Shown here: piece after piece, positions 12,480-27,900 of the stretch
Layout: the number at the start of each line of letters is the position of its first letter
Position numbering within the stretch: position 1 is the first letter of the stretch
NCBI GenBank assembly: GCA_963082875.1
Contig: OY720103.1
Coordinates: 4,030,001 to 4,094,000, forward strand
Length of the DNA stretch: 64,000 bases
Direction: 5' to 3'
Source of the DNA: Corella eumyota
Lineage: Eukaryota; Chordata; Ascidiacea; Phlebobranchia; Corellidae
Notes under the pieces: model-generated
What the model saw: the letters and a program-made list of their open reading frames with translations, nothing else
What the model was told of the DNA's origin: nothing
Databases searched by the model: none
Translations under genes and position numbers: made by a program

Positions 12480-12866
12480 ATTTAAATAATGAAAAAAACG
12501 AAAGACAATTCTAATTTCTTAAATTTAAAAATAACCGGTACAAAGTTACAATCCCTGTTTAATAACCAAATAGGGGTTGTGTCAGTTTTGTTGCTAAAAT
12601 AAATTAGAATTTTAGTTTTTTTAAGACAATCAAAAAACTAATTTAATTTTAAATTAGGCAAGTAGAGTACTGAAATAACTTTTTTTTTATAATTTTTTAA
12701 ACTATCGACCGCAAGATGATGAGCCAGAGCAATTATTGACAAACAAAGGTGTTGCAACGTAGTTTCATTATTGTTTACCCTTCTGCCTACAGTTTCCACT
12801 TATAGGCTGTCTAACAGTGTTTTGTTTAATAGAAATAAACTTTAAATACATAAATTTGAGTAATAA
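12480..12866. promoter_or_regulatory. Bidirectional promoter region, PPP2R3C / UMAD1
   Basis: 387 bases separate divergent start codons. A 3' acceptor-like site lies 31 bases before the PPP2R3C ATG (12511-12512) and another 34 bases before the UMAD1 ATG (12831-12832). No TATA box is evident. A shared promoter is inferred from spacing only. Confidence 0.4.
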
Positions 12867-13697
12867 ATGTTTTCTTTTGGACGGAAAGCTCGCAAAACTT
12901 CAACGCAATTACCCCAGCAGGATAATGAGGACGAAATAGTTGATGGTTTCGTATTATTAGAAAGTGAAAACGAAAAGCAAAACACAGTTAAACCTGGAGA
13001 TATAAGAAATCAGGATATGCCCCCCATATACAACGTAGGTACAGCTTTACAGTAGGGTATAGTCTATGTTAAATAAAAATATATGTTTATTTATCCTCGA
13101 TGTGACCTAGCAAGACTACCCAACCCAAACATGGCATAACATTAGTTACTTCAGCCAAGTTTGAAGTTCCCCTTTACAGTTTGGGATATGTTTGACTTAA
13201 TATCCTGTCTAAGTGTTCCCCAACAACTGTTTTTCCAACTAGCAGCGTAACAAAAGTTAGTACCATACCATTTATAGTACCTAACTCACAAATGATGCCA
13301 CATGGGAGCAGCTGGAGTTAAACCGAGAATCACACGCATCATGAGTTGTTAAAACTAATAAATTTTTATTTAGGATCTAAACAACCAATCAAGCTCTGGA
13401 GTCGACGAACAACTTAACAGAAGTCCCACAAATGAAAGAGTTCAAACCCCAATACCTCCTCTAGATAATAGCCAAGCCACTAACACAACATCTTCAATAG
13501 AAATACGAGCAACAGACAATTACACACTAGCATGTGGTGACGTCCCTTTCCAATTTTCCTCTTCTATTAAATCATCATTATTCCATAAAGGTTTAACGCA
13601 AAACTCCGGCTTTCAGCTTCCAAACATGATGGAAAATATGACAGAGTTTTATGATTACGATTTTGAATACGAAAAGTTTACTCAAAATAATAGTTAA
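12867..13697 (+). CDS. umad1: UMA-domain protein, UMAD1-like
   Basis: Two exons, 12867-13034 and 13374-13697, join in frame to 163 residues. The N terminus MFSFGRKARK and the DGFVLLES motif at about residues 26-33 match vertebrate UMAD1 (MFHFFRK, DGFVLLG). The C-terminal region beginning GDVPFQF is a UMA domain, the short element through which UBAP1 and MVB12 proteins join ESCRT-I. The middle is low complexity (Ser/Thr/Asn). The expected role is accessory to ESCRT-I in endosomal sorting, by family inference. The protein is longer than human UMAD1 (137 residues). A degraded SINE occupies most of the intron. Confidence 0.85.
13088..13345 (-). repeat. Degraded family-A SINE in UMAD1 intron
   Basis: Starts with TTATCCTCGATGTGACC, the reversed family-A end, and continues with body landmarks such as AGTTTGGGATAT, ending near a head remnant at GGAGTTAAACCGAGAATCAC. 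Strongly diverged. Confidence 0.65.
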
Positions 13698-13948
13698 CTG
13701 TTGCAATTTTTAATATGTTTTTGTTGCAAAAAATCCTTTTTTATTATCTGAAAGTTATTTCCTACTGTAAAATAGTTTATTTTTGTAATATTTTGGGTTA
13801 TATTTATATAAATTTAATATAAACACTGTATATAAATATTATTTTTTTTTTAACAAGTTTATATAAATTTAATTCCCTTTTTTATTAAAAAAAACATAAT
13901 GCTAACTGTAAACCAACAAAAATTAACAATCGATTTTTTAAAAATTTA

Positions 13949-17353
<3,405 letters not shown>

Positions 17354-17543
17354 ATTTTAAATAAACAATTTTTTTATGTTGACCTAAAGAAAATTAAATG
17401 AGCATTATTTTACATCAAATTAAGAGAGACCAATAGTTGGTAATATAGCATAAAGCAATCAAAAAATTCAACAAAGCATTAAAATTTATAGCACAATTAT
17501 AAACAATTTGAATAAAAACAGTTTTTTGGTTCAAAGTGCTTGG
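17354..17543 (-). other. TELO2-FIGNL1 intercistronic spacer with splice acceptor
   Basis: 190 bases between the TELO2 stop and the FIGNL1 start on the same strand. An acceptor TTTCTTTAG ends at 17384, leaving a 30-base leader. I see no donor in this spacer and no clear AATAAA in the sense direction. This layout fits a trans-spliced downstream cistron. Confidence 0.5.
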
Positions 17544-20500
17544 TTACATGTTCAATTCCTTTTTGATTTTTGAACTTAAAAGCATAACAGTGTTTGTTGC
17601 TGCTTCTCTTGTTTGAGTGTCGTCATCATGTTCTATGACATCACAAAGCCAGTCTCTTGCATCAAGGATGACATCACAAAGTGTTGTTGTCATAGAGTTT
17701 GATGTCATGGCAACCATGGAAACACAGAACACACATGCACGACGAACAAAAGGTTCAATATGACTTCGAATCGGGATGAGAAACTCGAGAAGAGAGAGTG
17801 ACATTTTTTCACAAATCTTAAAACAAATTAATCGCAAAAATTAAAAAAAAAAAAGCAAAAAAAAACATCCAAGCCTGTGTTTTTTAAATGTATTTATCCT
17901 CGATGTGAAGAGGCGATGAGGCATAACACACTTTATACTCTGACCCAGTCTCCACTTGACTTCGGCAATTTAGAATACTATTGGATATAATTTCAAGAAA
18001 ATTATTCTGCCGATTGATTTATGGCTTAGCAGAAGTTTGTACAGTGTTTTTAGAGCCTTACTCTACAGCATAAAAGCAGTGGGGATTAAACTTCGCCCCT
18101 TTTATAGTAAAACTAAGTGTTTTAACCACGCCATCATATAAAAATATACGTAACGTACCATTGAGTTAGATGTAGAGTACAGTATGGTCCCTAATGCATA
18201 CAACATTCGACCAAGAATAATCGAATCAGTGCCCATCAAATCCAGAGTTCTGATTCTCTTGTCATAATTTGTCATCAGAGGAAAGAAAAAATAGCCTGCA
18301 ACCGGCCCAAACTGGTCTGGCGTTGGTTCTGGGACTGTTTTTCTTGCCTAAATGTTTAAAAATTATATATGAAAACTAAAAAACTTTATTTTTTCTAATT
18401 TTTTTTTATAGTTAATAAAAAATAGATTTTTTGCCTTTCCAAATCTTCTCGTTTTGCTTTCAATTCTTTTTTCCAGAACTTCTTTCCAGTGTAATTGTGT
18501 TGATGAGGAAGACACCTTTTCCTCATCTTTAAATTTTTCCTGCTACAGAAATCAAAAAAACAATTTTAATCCCTCCAAAAAATTTTAATTTTATTGATAT
18601 AAACACATAAGACATGCATTAGCTGAATTATTTTTGTACTTCTACTTTGTTAATGTCGGTTATTTGTTGATTATTTATTCCACTTATTCTTCCAGAAGCC
18701 ATGACCAATACATCCAACATAACAACTCTTTGCTGGAGATTGTAGTGCTCACTGTAGAACTCTGACACAATATAACTTGAAACCTGTAACAATTAAAAAA
18801 ATCTATTTTTGATGTAGTTTGTAAATTTCGTAAGCTCTGGAACCTCTAAATAAAACTGGCAGTGTGGCAAAGTAATCAAGCTTTTAAAGACAACAACTTG
18901 AGATACTAGGTTTCTTTTTATATAAATAAAAGTGATTACTGCATATGACATTAATTTCTTTAGAAATCGAAATTTAACCAACAGTTTAATTATCCTGCAA
19001 AATTAGTCTAACTGATATAACTTTTAAGACATATTCTCTTACTTGTTTAGGATTGAGAGTTAGTAATGATGTTATTGCCTGTTTAACTTTTACATCGAAA
19101 TTACTAAGTGCATAATTATTTTGAAGGTTTAGCAAAATCTTGCACAGCTCAACTGAAATCTATAAACAAAAAGTTCCAAATTATTAACTTAAGAAATAAC
19201 ATTGAAAAATTTTCTTAAATAAAAAACGAAATTGGTTTTTAGTTCTAGCATTCTACCTCTATTGCAGCAACATTGTCTTTGTTTATTAAATTGTTGAGGC
19301 AGTTTAAATAAATTTCCATAGATTCTGCATCTTTATTTTCAATTAAACCAGCCATACAATCTCTTATGTACATGGGTTTTGCTACCTAAACATATAAAAA
19401 AAATAAAATGTATGCAGCAATTTTTAAAAGTTTAATTTTACTGGCTTAGTGTGTAATGGCATAAAGTAATTTTGGATATTATCAAACTGATGATACTGCC
19501 TGTAGTTAAAAGGTATTACTAACATGTTACTTAAGGGTGTTTTAACATTAAAACAGTAAGGATTGTACTAAGGACCTCAAGTGACAAAGCTAAGATTCAT
19601 AACCTACCGGCAGCATGGTGTGGTGGTAAGAACACTTGCTACACCACACATGAGGTCGTGGGTTCAATCCCCACTGACCTCATGCTGTAGCGCCCTTGAG
19701 TAAGGCGCTATAAACAGTATGAACTCCTGCTGAGCCAGCAATTAATCAGAAGCATAGTTACTGGGCAATTATAATCTATAATATCCCAAACTGCCACAGG
19801 CAACTTAAGACTGAGTCGAAGTAACTCAAAAAACCTCTATGGTTTAGAAATAAAAATGTTGTAAATTTATTAAAACTACCTTGGAAAATGTTTCTTCTTT
19901 GGGCAAATCATAAGCAAATAAATCCTCATCATCACTCAAATTATCATCACTATCCAGTTGATCATTTTCCAGTTTATTTTGTTGGTATTCATTAATTTCT
20001 TTAACCTCGTTCGGTATAGGAATATTTTTTGCCTTCACGATCTTCATAAAAGATTGCTTGTCCGTTGTGTAACTTAATTTATCTTTAATTTGAGTGGGGT
20101 TTATAGAAGAGATTTCGGACTTAATATTGCTGAAAAAAACGTGTACATAAATAGGTTGCGAATTAGAAATAAAATATGTTTTTTTACAAAGTACAGTAAC
20201 AACTTAAATTATTTTTAAATGCTTTACTTGTAAATTACTTCTTGTTCTGAATAGAATTCAGGGTCAGGTACTTGTACATCTTTTGATAATTCCATCAACT
20301 TTAAAGCTTCTTTATTGTTATTGTAATCAAATTTAAGCCTACATAAAAAAAAAAAACAGGTTAAGTTAACCATTGTTAAGTTTAGATTTTAAATTCATGG
20401 TACATATTGAATGCATAACAATGTTAAAGCCATTTTAGTAATATTACCAATATTACTGCAATTACAAAAAGTTAGGGTATGCGGGGTAGTACATATTTTT

Positions 20501-23075
20501 AAAGTTAGACCCAATAAAAAAACACCTGCAGTTTATAGCTTAAGTAATAGTGCTTATAATGGTAATATGCAATTCTAAGACACCCTCATGTTTATGATAC
20601 TATAAAGAATACTGACAAACTTTTAAATATTTAAGGAATATTTACGTTGAGTTATTTTTGGCAGGTAACTTTAGTATTTCAGTTAATTTCTCCCCAACAA
20701 TCATCCCCAGACATCTCATATTTTCATCAGATGATTCCAAATGATTTTTCATTCCATTCATAAGACTTTCAGTTACATCTCAATATAAAAAACAAAAATT
20801 TAAATTAATATTTACCAAAAATTAACATAAAAAAAAACATACAAAATTATGTGATAAATTTTGTACCCAAATAAAATAAAACTTGGTATCTCAACATAAG
20901 GTCTATTGTTCGATTACCATTGCTTGCATGTTGTTGTGTCCTTGAATAAGATCATAACATTAATCTCTCTATAAGTCAACTAAAAATATTATTAAAAATT
21001 CTTTTTTTTTTACACTTACCATTAGTAAACTTTTGATCCAGTGTTTGGTTTCGTAAATACCGAATACAGATTAAAACAGAGGTTGTGATGTATTTGTGCT
21101 GCTCGTAGGAGGTGTGTTTTATGGCGCTGGCACTTGCCCATACACTCAAAAGTTGTGTCAACAACTAAGAAAAATTTAAATAAAAATCTAATTTAATACC
21201 ACTTTATAAATATATATATATATCAAAATAAGGCAAACTATGACACAACATAACATTGTAAATATACGACAAAACCTTAGCAATAATACCTCTTGTAGTA
21301 AGTGTCCCGTATTTGGTAAGCTGTTTAGGTAGCCAATCACATTTTCCGGAACATTGTTGCTTTTAAAATGTTTCATAATAAGAAATTTTCGAAGCAAAAT
21401 AAATTTGACTTTCGATTTTTTCGCAATAAGATCCCCAAGTATATTACACATACAATGTGGACTAAAAAAAAACAATATCAGAATATTAATATTTGATAAA
21501 AAAAACCTAAAAAGCACAACTTACATTAAAGATTGTTGAAACAGGCAAAGCAGTAAGGGTTGTAAACAACGATCAGAAACACCATAAAATATTTTGTTTA
21601 AAATTCTTCGCCAGACAAAATTCTTGTGTGTATGTGATATAACTGCTGGCAGTAGAGGTTTAAAAATGTATTCTAAAAAAGCAAGAAATATTAATTAAAT
21701 ACCAAACATAAAAACAAATCTGTTATATTAAGCTAGAAAATTGCAAAGACAGCTTAAAATTGAGCTTCATCAGCTTAGGCCATAAAGTTTAACTTTACTG
21801 TTTAGCATATTTAAGAAAGATAATACTGGTATTAACTTATGCCGAGTTTAAAAATTCATTGTCAGAATAATGATTAGCCTGCATCACCAGATCTATAACA
21901 TCCAAAACTGGCAAAGCAAATTAGATAATATATGCTAAGTGTGAATTGAGAATAAAAAAAAACAATATGCTAGTTGACATTACCTGATTTTCCAATTAGT
22001 CCCAATTGCCCAATCACAAGTGATAAAAACTTAGTATTTATCACTTTATCATTATCTTCAGTTTGTAAAAAGTTGACCAGTTCTTTAATCGTTTCAACAA
22101 TCTCAACCCCCAGAAAAATAAAATATTTTTCGTGATGAAAAAAATTACTAAAAAAGAAATGGTAAATTGGATTGCTGAGTTAAATGTATATTTTTACAGG
22201 TTTGAAAACAATAATAGTTATTATGTGATAAACTATGTATAATAAGATTTCACCACAGCTTAGACTATAGCACAGTATATATTACTTATATATACATATA
22301 GTTTGGAAAAATAAAAATTTATTTACATACTTTGTTGATAATAATTTGTTCGATGTAAGCTCCGGTAGTGAAGCAATAAAAGTGACAATTTTCGGCCACA
22401 GTTCCTGACTTGGTGGGGCTGATGAGCTACATTCCTGCATCAGTAGTTTACGGAATATATTAGATTGGAATAAAAACTGAAGCAAAGAAATAATCACCTC
22501 TGACCTTTCTTTAAGTCTAAAAAATATAAAAAAGTCAGCTAAAATTGAAATAAATATATAAAATATAAAATGATGAAAAACAAAATTATTTAGGATTTTT
22601 AAATAAATTATAAGACTATTTTTATTTTCAGTCTATTGGGTAAAATTTAAATTATTAATCAATAATCTTGGTCATTAAAATATATTTTAAATATATACTT
22701 GGTCTGGTTTAGAAGAGAATAAAAACAAAGCAATGCTGTATCTGGAGGAAGGTGTGAAACAATTTCTTTCAATAAAGTATTGGAATAAGAACTAGATAAC
22801 CATTCTTTACTTGATTGCAAAATTACTAACTCCAATAAATTGCAATAAACTTGGTAAGAATGGCTGTCAACCGATGACTTTAAAATCTTAAAAAATAAAA
22901 TAGAAAATAAAGGTTTAGAAAAATTTAAAGTTTTTAAATTTTGTTTTTAGGTTTTAAATTTTCTCCTGACCTGATTTAGTTCAACTAAACATTGAGTTGT
23001 TTTACTGTTTTCAAAGTTACATGATCGAAGTTGATTCATCCACTCTCTAACCCATATCCTGCTCTTATCTTCCAT
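17544..23075 (-). CDS. telo2: Telomere length regulation protein TEL2 (TELO2)
   Basis: Sixteen exons: 23075-22971, 22886-22699, 22516-22331, 22147-21984, 21672-21525, 21461-21290, 21164-21020, 20778-20646, 20338-20228, 20129-19880, 19385-19257, 19159-19043, 18783-18646, 18542-18435, 18347-18159 and 17816-17544. Sum 2556 bases, 851 residues (human 837). The product is helical-repeat throughout. The C-terminal part matches TELO2 well (VAGYFFFPLM, LGRMLYALGT, HIEPFVRRACV, LDARDWL). An acidic segment at about 507-522 with DSDDNLSDDEDLF corresponds to the CK2-phosphorylated site by which TELO2 binds PIH1D1 of the R2TP complex. TELO2 with TTI1 and TTI2 stabilises PIKK kinases (ATM, ATR, mTOR). The intron after exon 14 begins GC, not GT. 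Two SINEs lie in introns. Confidence 0.95.
17890..18140 (-). repeat. Degraded family-A SINE in last TELO2 intron
   Basis: Begins TTTATCCTCGATGTGAAG and keeps the family order through GACCCAGTCTCC, AGCAGAAGTTTGTAC and AGCAGTGGGGATTAAAC. Substitutions are frequent. Its orientation is the same as the TELO2 transcript, with the head toward higher coordinates. Confidence 0.7.
18348..18434 (-). other. telo2: GC-AG intron 14 of TELO2
   Basis: The exon ends RRFGK with the bases GGAAAG, followed by GCAAAAAATC. The acceptor ATTTAG at the other end leads into ARKTVPEP. The frame is kept and protein similarity resumes across it, and I find no GT near the 5' end. This intron therefore appears to use a GC donor, with a weak site after the first positions. 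Confidence 0.75.
19607..19830 (+). repeat. Family-A SINE, well preserved, 3' truncated
   Basis: Intact head: A box TGGTGTGGTGG and B box GGTTCAATCCC. The body agrees with the 1978 copy almost base for base up to GAGTCGAAGTAACTC, where it stops short. It lies in a TELO2 intron, in antisense, and seems to sit beside an older fragment at about 19440-19600. Confidence 0.85.
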
Positions 23076-23207
23076 ACTTTATAATTATCACAACTTTACA
23101 AAAATTTAATAAAGACCTAAACATAAAAAAAACAAGAAATAAAAACCAGGTTAAAAATAATTAAAAAATTACAAATATTTAAATAAATATTTTTTAATTT
23201 AATTGAT
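23076..23207 (-). other. CCDC172-TELO2 intercistronic spacer with splice acceptor
   Basis: 132 bases between two genes on the same strand. A long pyrimidine tract ends in TTTATGTTTAG at 23117, giving a 40-base TELO2 leader. No AATAAA is seen in the sense direction and no donor is seen. Together with the spacer below TELO2 this suggests a polycistronic unit. Confidence 0.55.
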
Positions 23208-24014
23208 TTAATGCATTTTTCTGTGGGAGTCAGTTGTTGGTTGATGTTGCCATTCCTCCCTTTTCAACTTTTGTAGTTCGGCTTTAAGGCAATGAATATT
23301 CTCTTCTGCTAACCTGCAATCATAAATACTCAATTCTTTTTGTAATTTTATAAACTCTGGATCGTTAGAAGTAGTATGATAAGAGCTTTCTACATTTTCT
23401 TTGACCTCTTGAACCCTTTTTCGGTAGCTTTCAAATTCTGAATCTGTCTCGATAATATCTTTTTGTAACTTTGATATATCTTGTTCTAAACTTTTTTGAG
23501 TTTTAATTGAACTTTTAAGTGAGTTTTGCTGATCCATAGCCTTACTTAAATTTGCCTCAGACTCGATTAAGTCGAGTTTTAAGGATTCCAATTTTTTTAA
23601 TCTTTCTGATTTTCTGAAATCAGAATTTTTACTGCATGGGTCATATTTGTTAGAAAAATCCTGCATTTCTTTTAAAAATTCTACATTTTTTTGCTCCTCC
23701 TTTTCTTTTTTACTTTTATTTTCCTCAGAAAGTTTTTTAATCGTCTCCTCCATGTTTTTTTCTTGCGCTTTTAAACTTTGCAACTTATGCGACGCAACTT
23801 CCGTCTCGCATTGCTCTTTAAAAAACTTTTCTTTTTCATTTACTAAAACAGTATTTTGTAATTGGTCAATTGCAATTTTAATGGAATTGATTTCACATTC
23901 TCCGGCGATAATATCAGCGTTTATTTGAGTAATTTGCGCGTGTCGGTTTTCGGCGTTTTCTTCGGATTGTAAAATTTGCTGAAATAAAGAAGGCAGGTTG
24001 CCCTTGTCCGCCAT
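23208..24014 (-). CDS. ccdc172: Coiled-coil protein CCDC172
   Basis: A single uninterrupted reading frame of 268 residues. Nearly the whole chain is charged heptad-type helix. The N terminus LPSLFQQILQSEENAENR, the internal FLKEMQDFSNKYD and the C-terminal NDPEFIKLQKELSIYD match the ends and middle of human CCDC172 (258 residues). In mammals that protein is linked to the sperm tail (tektin-associated). Lack of introns is unusual beside its intron-rich neighbours and could reflect a retrocopy or operon packing. TELO2 begins 132 bases downstream. Confidence 0.85.
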   Translation of the reverse strand: MADKGNLPSLFQQILQSEENAENRHAQITQINADIIAGECEINSIKIAIDQLQNTVLVNEKEKFFKEQCETEVASHKLQSLKAQEKNMEETIKKLSEENKSKKEKEEQKNVEFLKEMQDFSNKYDPCSKNSDFRKSERLKKLESLKLDLIESEANLSKAMDQQNSLKSSIKTQKSLEQDISKLQKDIIETDSEFESYRKRVQEVKENVESSYHTTSNDPEFIKLQKELSIYDCRLAEENIHCLKAELQKLKREEWQHQPTTDSHRKMH

Positions 24015-24956
24015 ATTTATCTTTTAACAGAATTGGAACTTAATACCTTACAGTTTTATCAACCTAATAAAGTTATTTTTAATCTAATTTAGTGTTATTC
24101 ATCACGAAAATAAAAAAGCCCGCGTGGAAATGTTGTTAAGTTAAGATTGTGACATATAAATTACAAAGTCACAACTCTTGTTAATCAAATTATTTTTAGT
24201 TATCCTCAATATGGGAACTCTACTCTACAACCAAAACATAGTTTTACTACCTTAACAGGGCAAATCTAAATTGCTTTTAGAGGTTTTATATACTAGCTAA
24301 TAAGCCTTTCAAATTTAACCTAGTAGTTAATATAGTTCTCTGTATGATATGTCCTTTACTTTGCTGTTTAAAAAAATCAGCAATGTATTCATAATTTTTT
24401 TTTTCTTATATATCTTTATCCTCGATGTGGGAAAATTAAATGCGCGACTTATACATAGAGTAACATTATGCTGCTGATTAAGTGCTGGCTCAGCAGAATT
24501 TCGTACCGTTTATAGCGCCTTACTCAAGGCCGCTACAGCATGAGATCAGTGGGGATTGAACCCATGCCCTCATGTGTGATGCAGCAAGTGTTTTTACCAC
24601 TACACCATGCTGCCGGTTTTTGGTTGTCGAACCTAATAAGAAGAACCAAGTCCATTAGTCAAACGTAAAAAGTTAAACATATATATTTTACATATAGTAA
24701 GTTTTTTTTACAAAAAAAACACAACGAGTTAAGCACAATATTTCATAGTTAGTTAGTATTCGATTATTAAAAAATAAAAACAACATTGCTAGGAAGAACC
24801 ACTATACTGTTAAAAAAATACCTGATACAAAAATATGGCTGACTACATCTTACAGAAATCGGACTTGAAGAAAAAATATAAAACATCAAAAAGTAACACC
24901 CATAAAATTAACACTATTTTTTTGAAGAATTAGAACCATCATCAACAGAAATTGAT
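24015..24956. other. Intergenic region with SINE copies
   Basis: Separates the ABCB stop from the CCDC172 start. It contains a clear reversed family-A SINE (24411-24617) and, at about 24190-24300, a fragment of the same 3' end. The sequence close to CCDC172 should be its promoter. I see no TATA box. Confidence 0.5.
24411..24617 (-). repeat. Family-A SINE with shortened body
   Basis: Reversed copy from TTTATCCTCGATGTGGG to the head GTAGTGG complement at CCACTACACCATGCTGCCGG. The head is intact. The body lacks about 70 bases found in the 1978 copy, between the ACATAGAGTAACAT and GCTGATTAAGTGCTGG landmarks. Confidence 0.85.
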
Positions 24957-27900
24957 TTACATTTCCCCATTTATTAACCTAAAAATAGAAATAGTTAATA
25001 AGCATTTATGTCACAAATTAGTATAAGTAAGAGTAGGGGGTAGAAAAATTACTATGAACTTAAGCCTTAACGTTTGCCTTCTTACATTAAGAATAAATAA
25101 ATATTAAAACTATATCTTCTTACCTATAGTAAGAGCCTTTTAGGTCGACCAGACTGTTGTGTGACCCATTTTCAACAATTTGACCATTCTCTATTACAGC
25201 AATATTATCACAATTCCTTAAAGTTGAAAGGCGGTGGGCAATTACAATACAGGTTCTGTCCTGCATTGCATTATCCAATGCAGCCTGTACCACCTACAAA
25301 AATATACAATTACTTTACAAAACGTTTGAAACAATAAATTTTCTTATCATTTTTTTTCCTAAGTTGGCCAACTTTAGAGCCAAAATAGTTGATTACTTTT
25401 GCTGTGTGGGCTCTATTTAGCACTGCAATTGCAAGTATTAATTAAAACTGACCAGGTATATTACCTTATTAATAACTTCAAAATTAGGTACACTACACTT
25501 AAAAAATCCAAATACCTTTTCACTTTCTGTATCCAGGGCAGAAGTAGCTTCATCAAGAAGTAAAATTTTAGGTTTCCTAATCAAAGCCCGGGCAATTGCA
25601 ATTCTCTGTTTTTGTCCACCAGAAAGTTGACTCTCTTGCCCGCCTATCCTAGTTTCATATTTCTAAAAAAATAAACTTCACAGTAAAATCGTCGACCTTC
25701 TTACTTAAAGACTTAACAAATATATATTTTTACCTCTGGCAAAGATTCGATAAAATCATGAATATTTGCTAATTTTGCAGCTTCTGTTATCTCCCGATCG
25801 CTAATATCTCTTTCACAGTCTCCCAACCTTTATAAATAAAAAAAAACTAAAACTTATTTCAAATAAATTAAAAAAATATTTTTAGTAATAAAATGATTTG
25901 TTTAAACTTACATGATGTTCTCCTTTATTGTTTGGTCAAATAAAACTGGTTCTTGGGACACCAGACCAAGTTGAAGTCGCAACCATTTCACATTTAAGTC
26001 TGTCACATTAACACCATCTATCAACTAAAAACACAATTTGTTAAAATTACCAAATATAAAACCACACAAACACCATTTTTAAACACTATTTTTTTAGTAT
26101 TACCAAAAATAAACCCATAAAAACACCAATTTCTAACATTATCAAACATACAACCACACAAAAGCACCATTTTTTAAACACCAATTTTTAATATTACCAA
26201 CCATAGAACCGTACAGTTATAACCATATAACAACTATACAAAACCTAATTTAACTTTTTTAAATAACTATACTGTTCTTACCAATTGTCCTTTATTGCAA
26301 TCATAAAATCTCTCAATTAAATTGACGCAAGTCGATTTTCCACATCCAGAATGGCCAACCAGGGCTAGAGTTTGACCTTTGGAAACAGTTAAGTTACAAC
26401 CTTGTAACACTTCCACTTCTGGTCTATTTGGATAAGTGAAATGGACAGAATTGAAATCAATGACTCCGGTGCAATGAGACTAAAAAATCAAAGTTACAAA
26501 TTAAAAAAAGGCAAAAAAGTAGTCTCCTGCTGTTACTACGAATGCAAATATATTTATAAAAGAGCAAAGCAACAAAGTTTTTATTTTTTTCCAGCCACCA
26601 TAAACTCATATAGTAAAGTGCTGTCGGGGATTTTTTTACCAATCAGATAACCTATCCACAGCTTAATTAACAATCAAACAATGTCACCAAGTCAATAATA
26701 CTCAAAACTGGCAAAGGTAACTCAAGTTTAGGTCAGCAAATCAAAAGTTACCAAAATTTAGACAGTGGCCTCCTTTTTACTACAAGAAATTATAAAGCAA
26801 AGTCCTTGGAACTTACAGGATTTTTTCCTTTATCACTCCAAACATCTATTTCTGGAACAGTGTCCAGAAGTTTTAATATTCTCTGTGCGGAGGTCTTGGC
26901 TTCGGCAAAATCTGGAATAAACATGCTGTTCTGTCCAGCACATACTGCTCCAAAAAACATGGCCAAAAACACCCTAAAAAAATGTTAAGTAAATATGCCT
27001 AGGTAGAAACTAACCAATTTTCAAAAAATATGAATGAAAAATTTTGGTTAAAATATAAATTTAAAATTATTACATTAACCCCTATATTCAGCAAATTGTT
27101 TTTAATAATAATAAACTTACGAGAATACAGATTCAAACTCAAGACCTTCATTTAATAAAAGGTAAACTGCTAATCTGAACACAGCAGCAAGCACAAGATT
27201 GGGTGTAAGTTGGGAATAACCATAAGCCAAACTTTTGATCACATTTTTTCTGTTTGATGTTCTAAAAATTTTTTATAATTTCTTAACTATATTCTTACTT
27301 TAAATTTGCAGTGTAAACATGGGGTAATTTTTGCTACCCTGGCATTGGGTAATTTTCGCTAATTTTTAATTTGACATTAGCTCTATTTATAAATTAAACC
27401 TTTGACAATAAGTGACAGTACAATGATTACCTCTCAGTTTCTGCAAGAGATTTCTTATATTTTTTCAACAAATAGTTTTCTTTAGTTGATGATGCCACCA
27501 ATCTTATGTTGTCTATTCCCTGAGAAGATATTTTGGCTATAAAGGAATAGTGGTAAAGCATTAAATCACAACATACAAAAATAAATAATTGTTAAAACAT
27601 TTTCAAATAAATAATTTAGAACCAAAAGTATTATAAATTTTATCTATAATTACTTTGTAAATTAAGTTTTTCAAAAATTGAACAAATCACAAAAAATTTA
27701 ATATTCAAACTAAAAATTTGAAAAAAATAATATGCCATTTAACATTTACTCTTTTACACAACATGTGCTATTATATACCAGCGTCTTCATATTGTTCCTT
27801 GACCACTTTATCCTGACCAGTAATTAACCACATATCCACAATCCCACCCAGTAACATGAAAGGAACTAAACCCAACATTAACAAACTCAATTGCCAGCTT

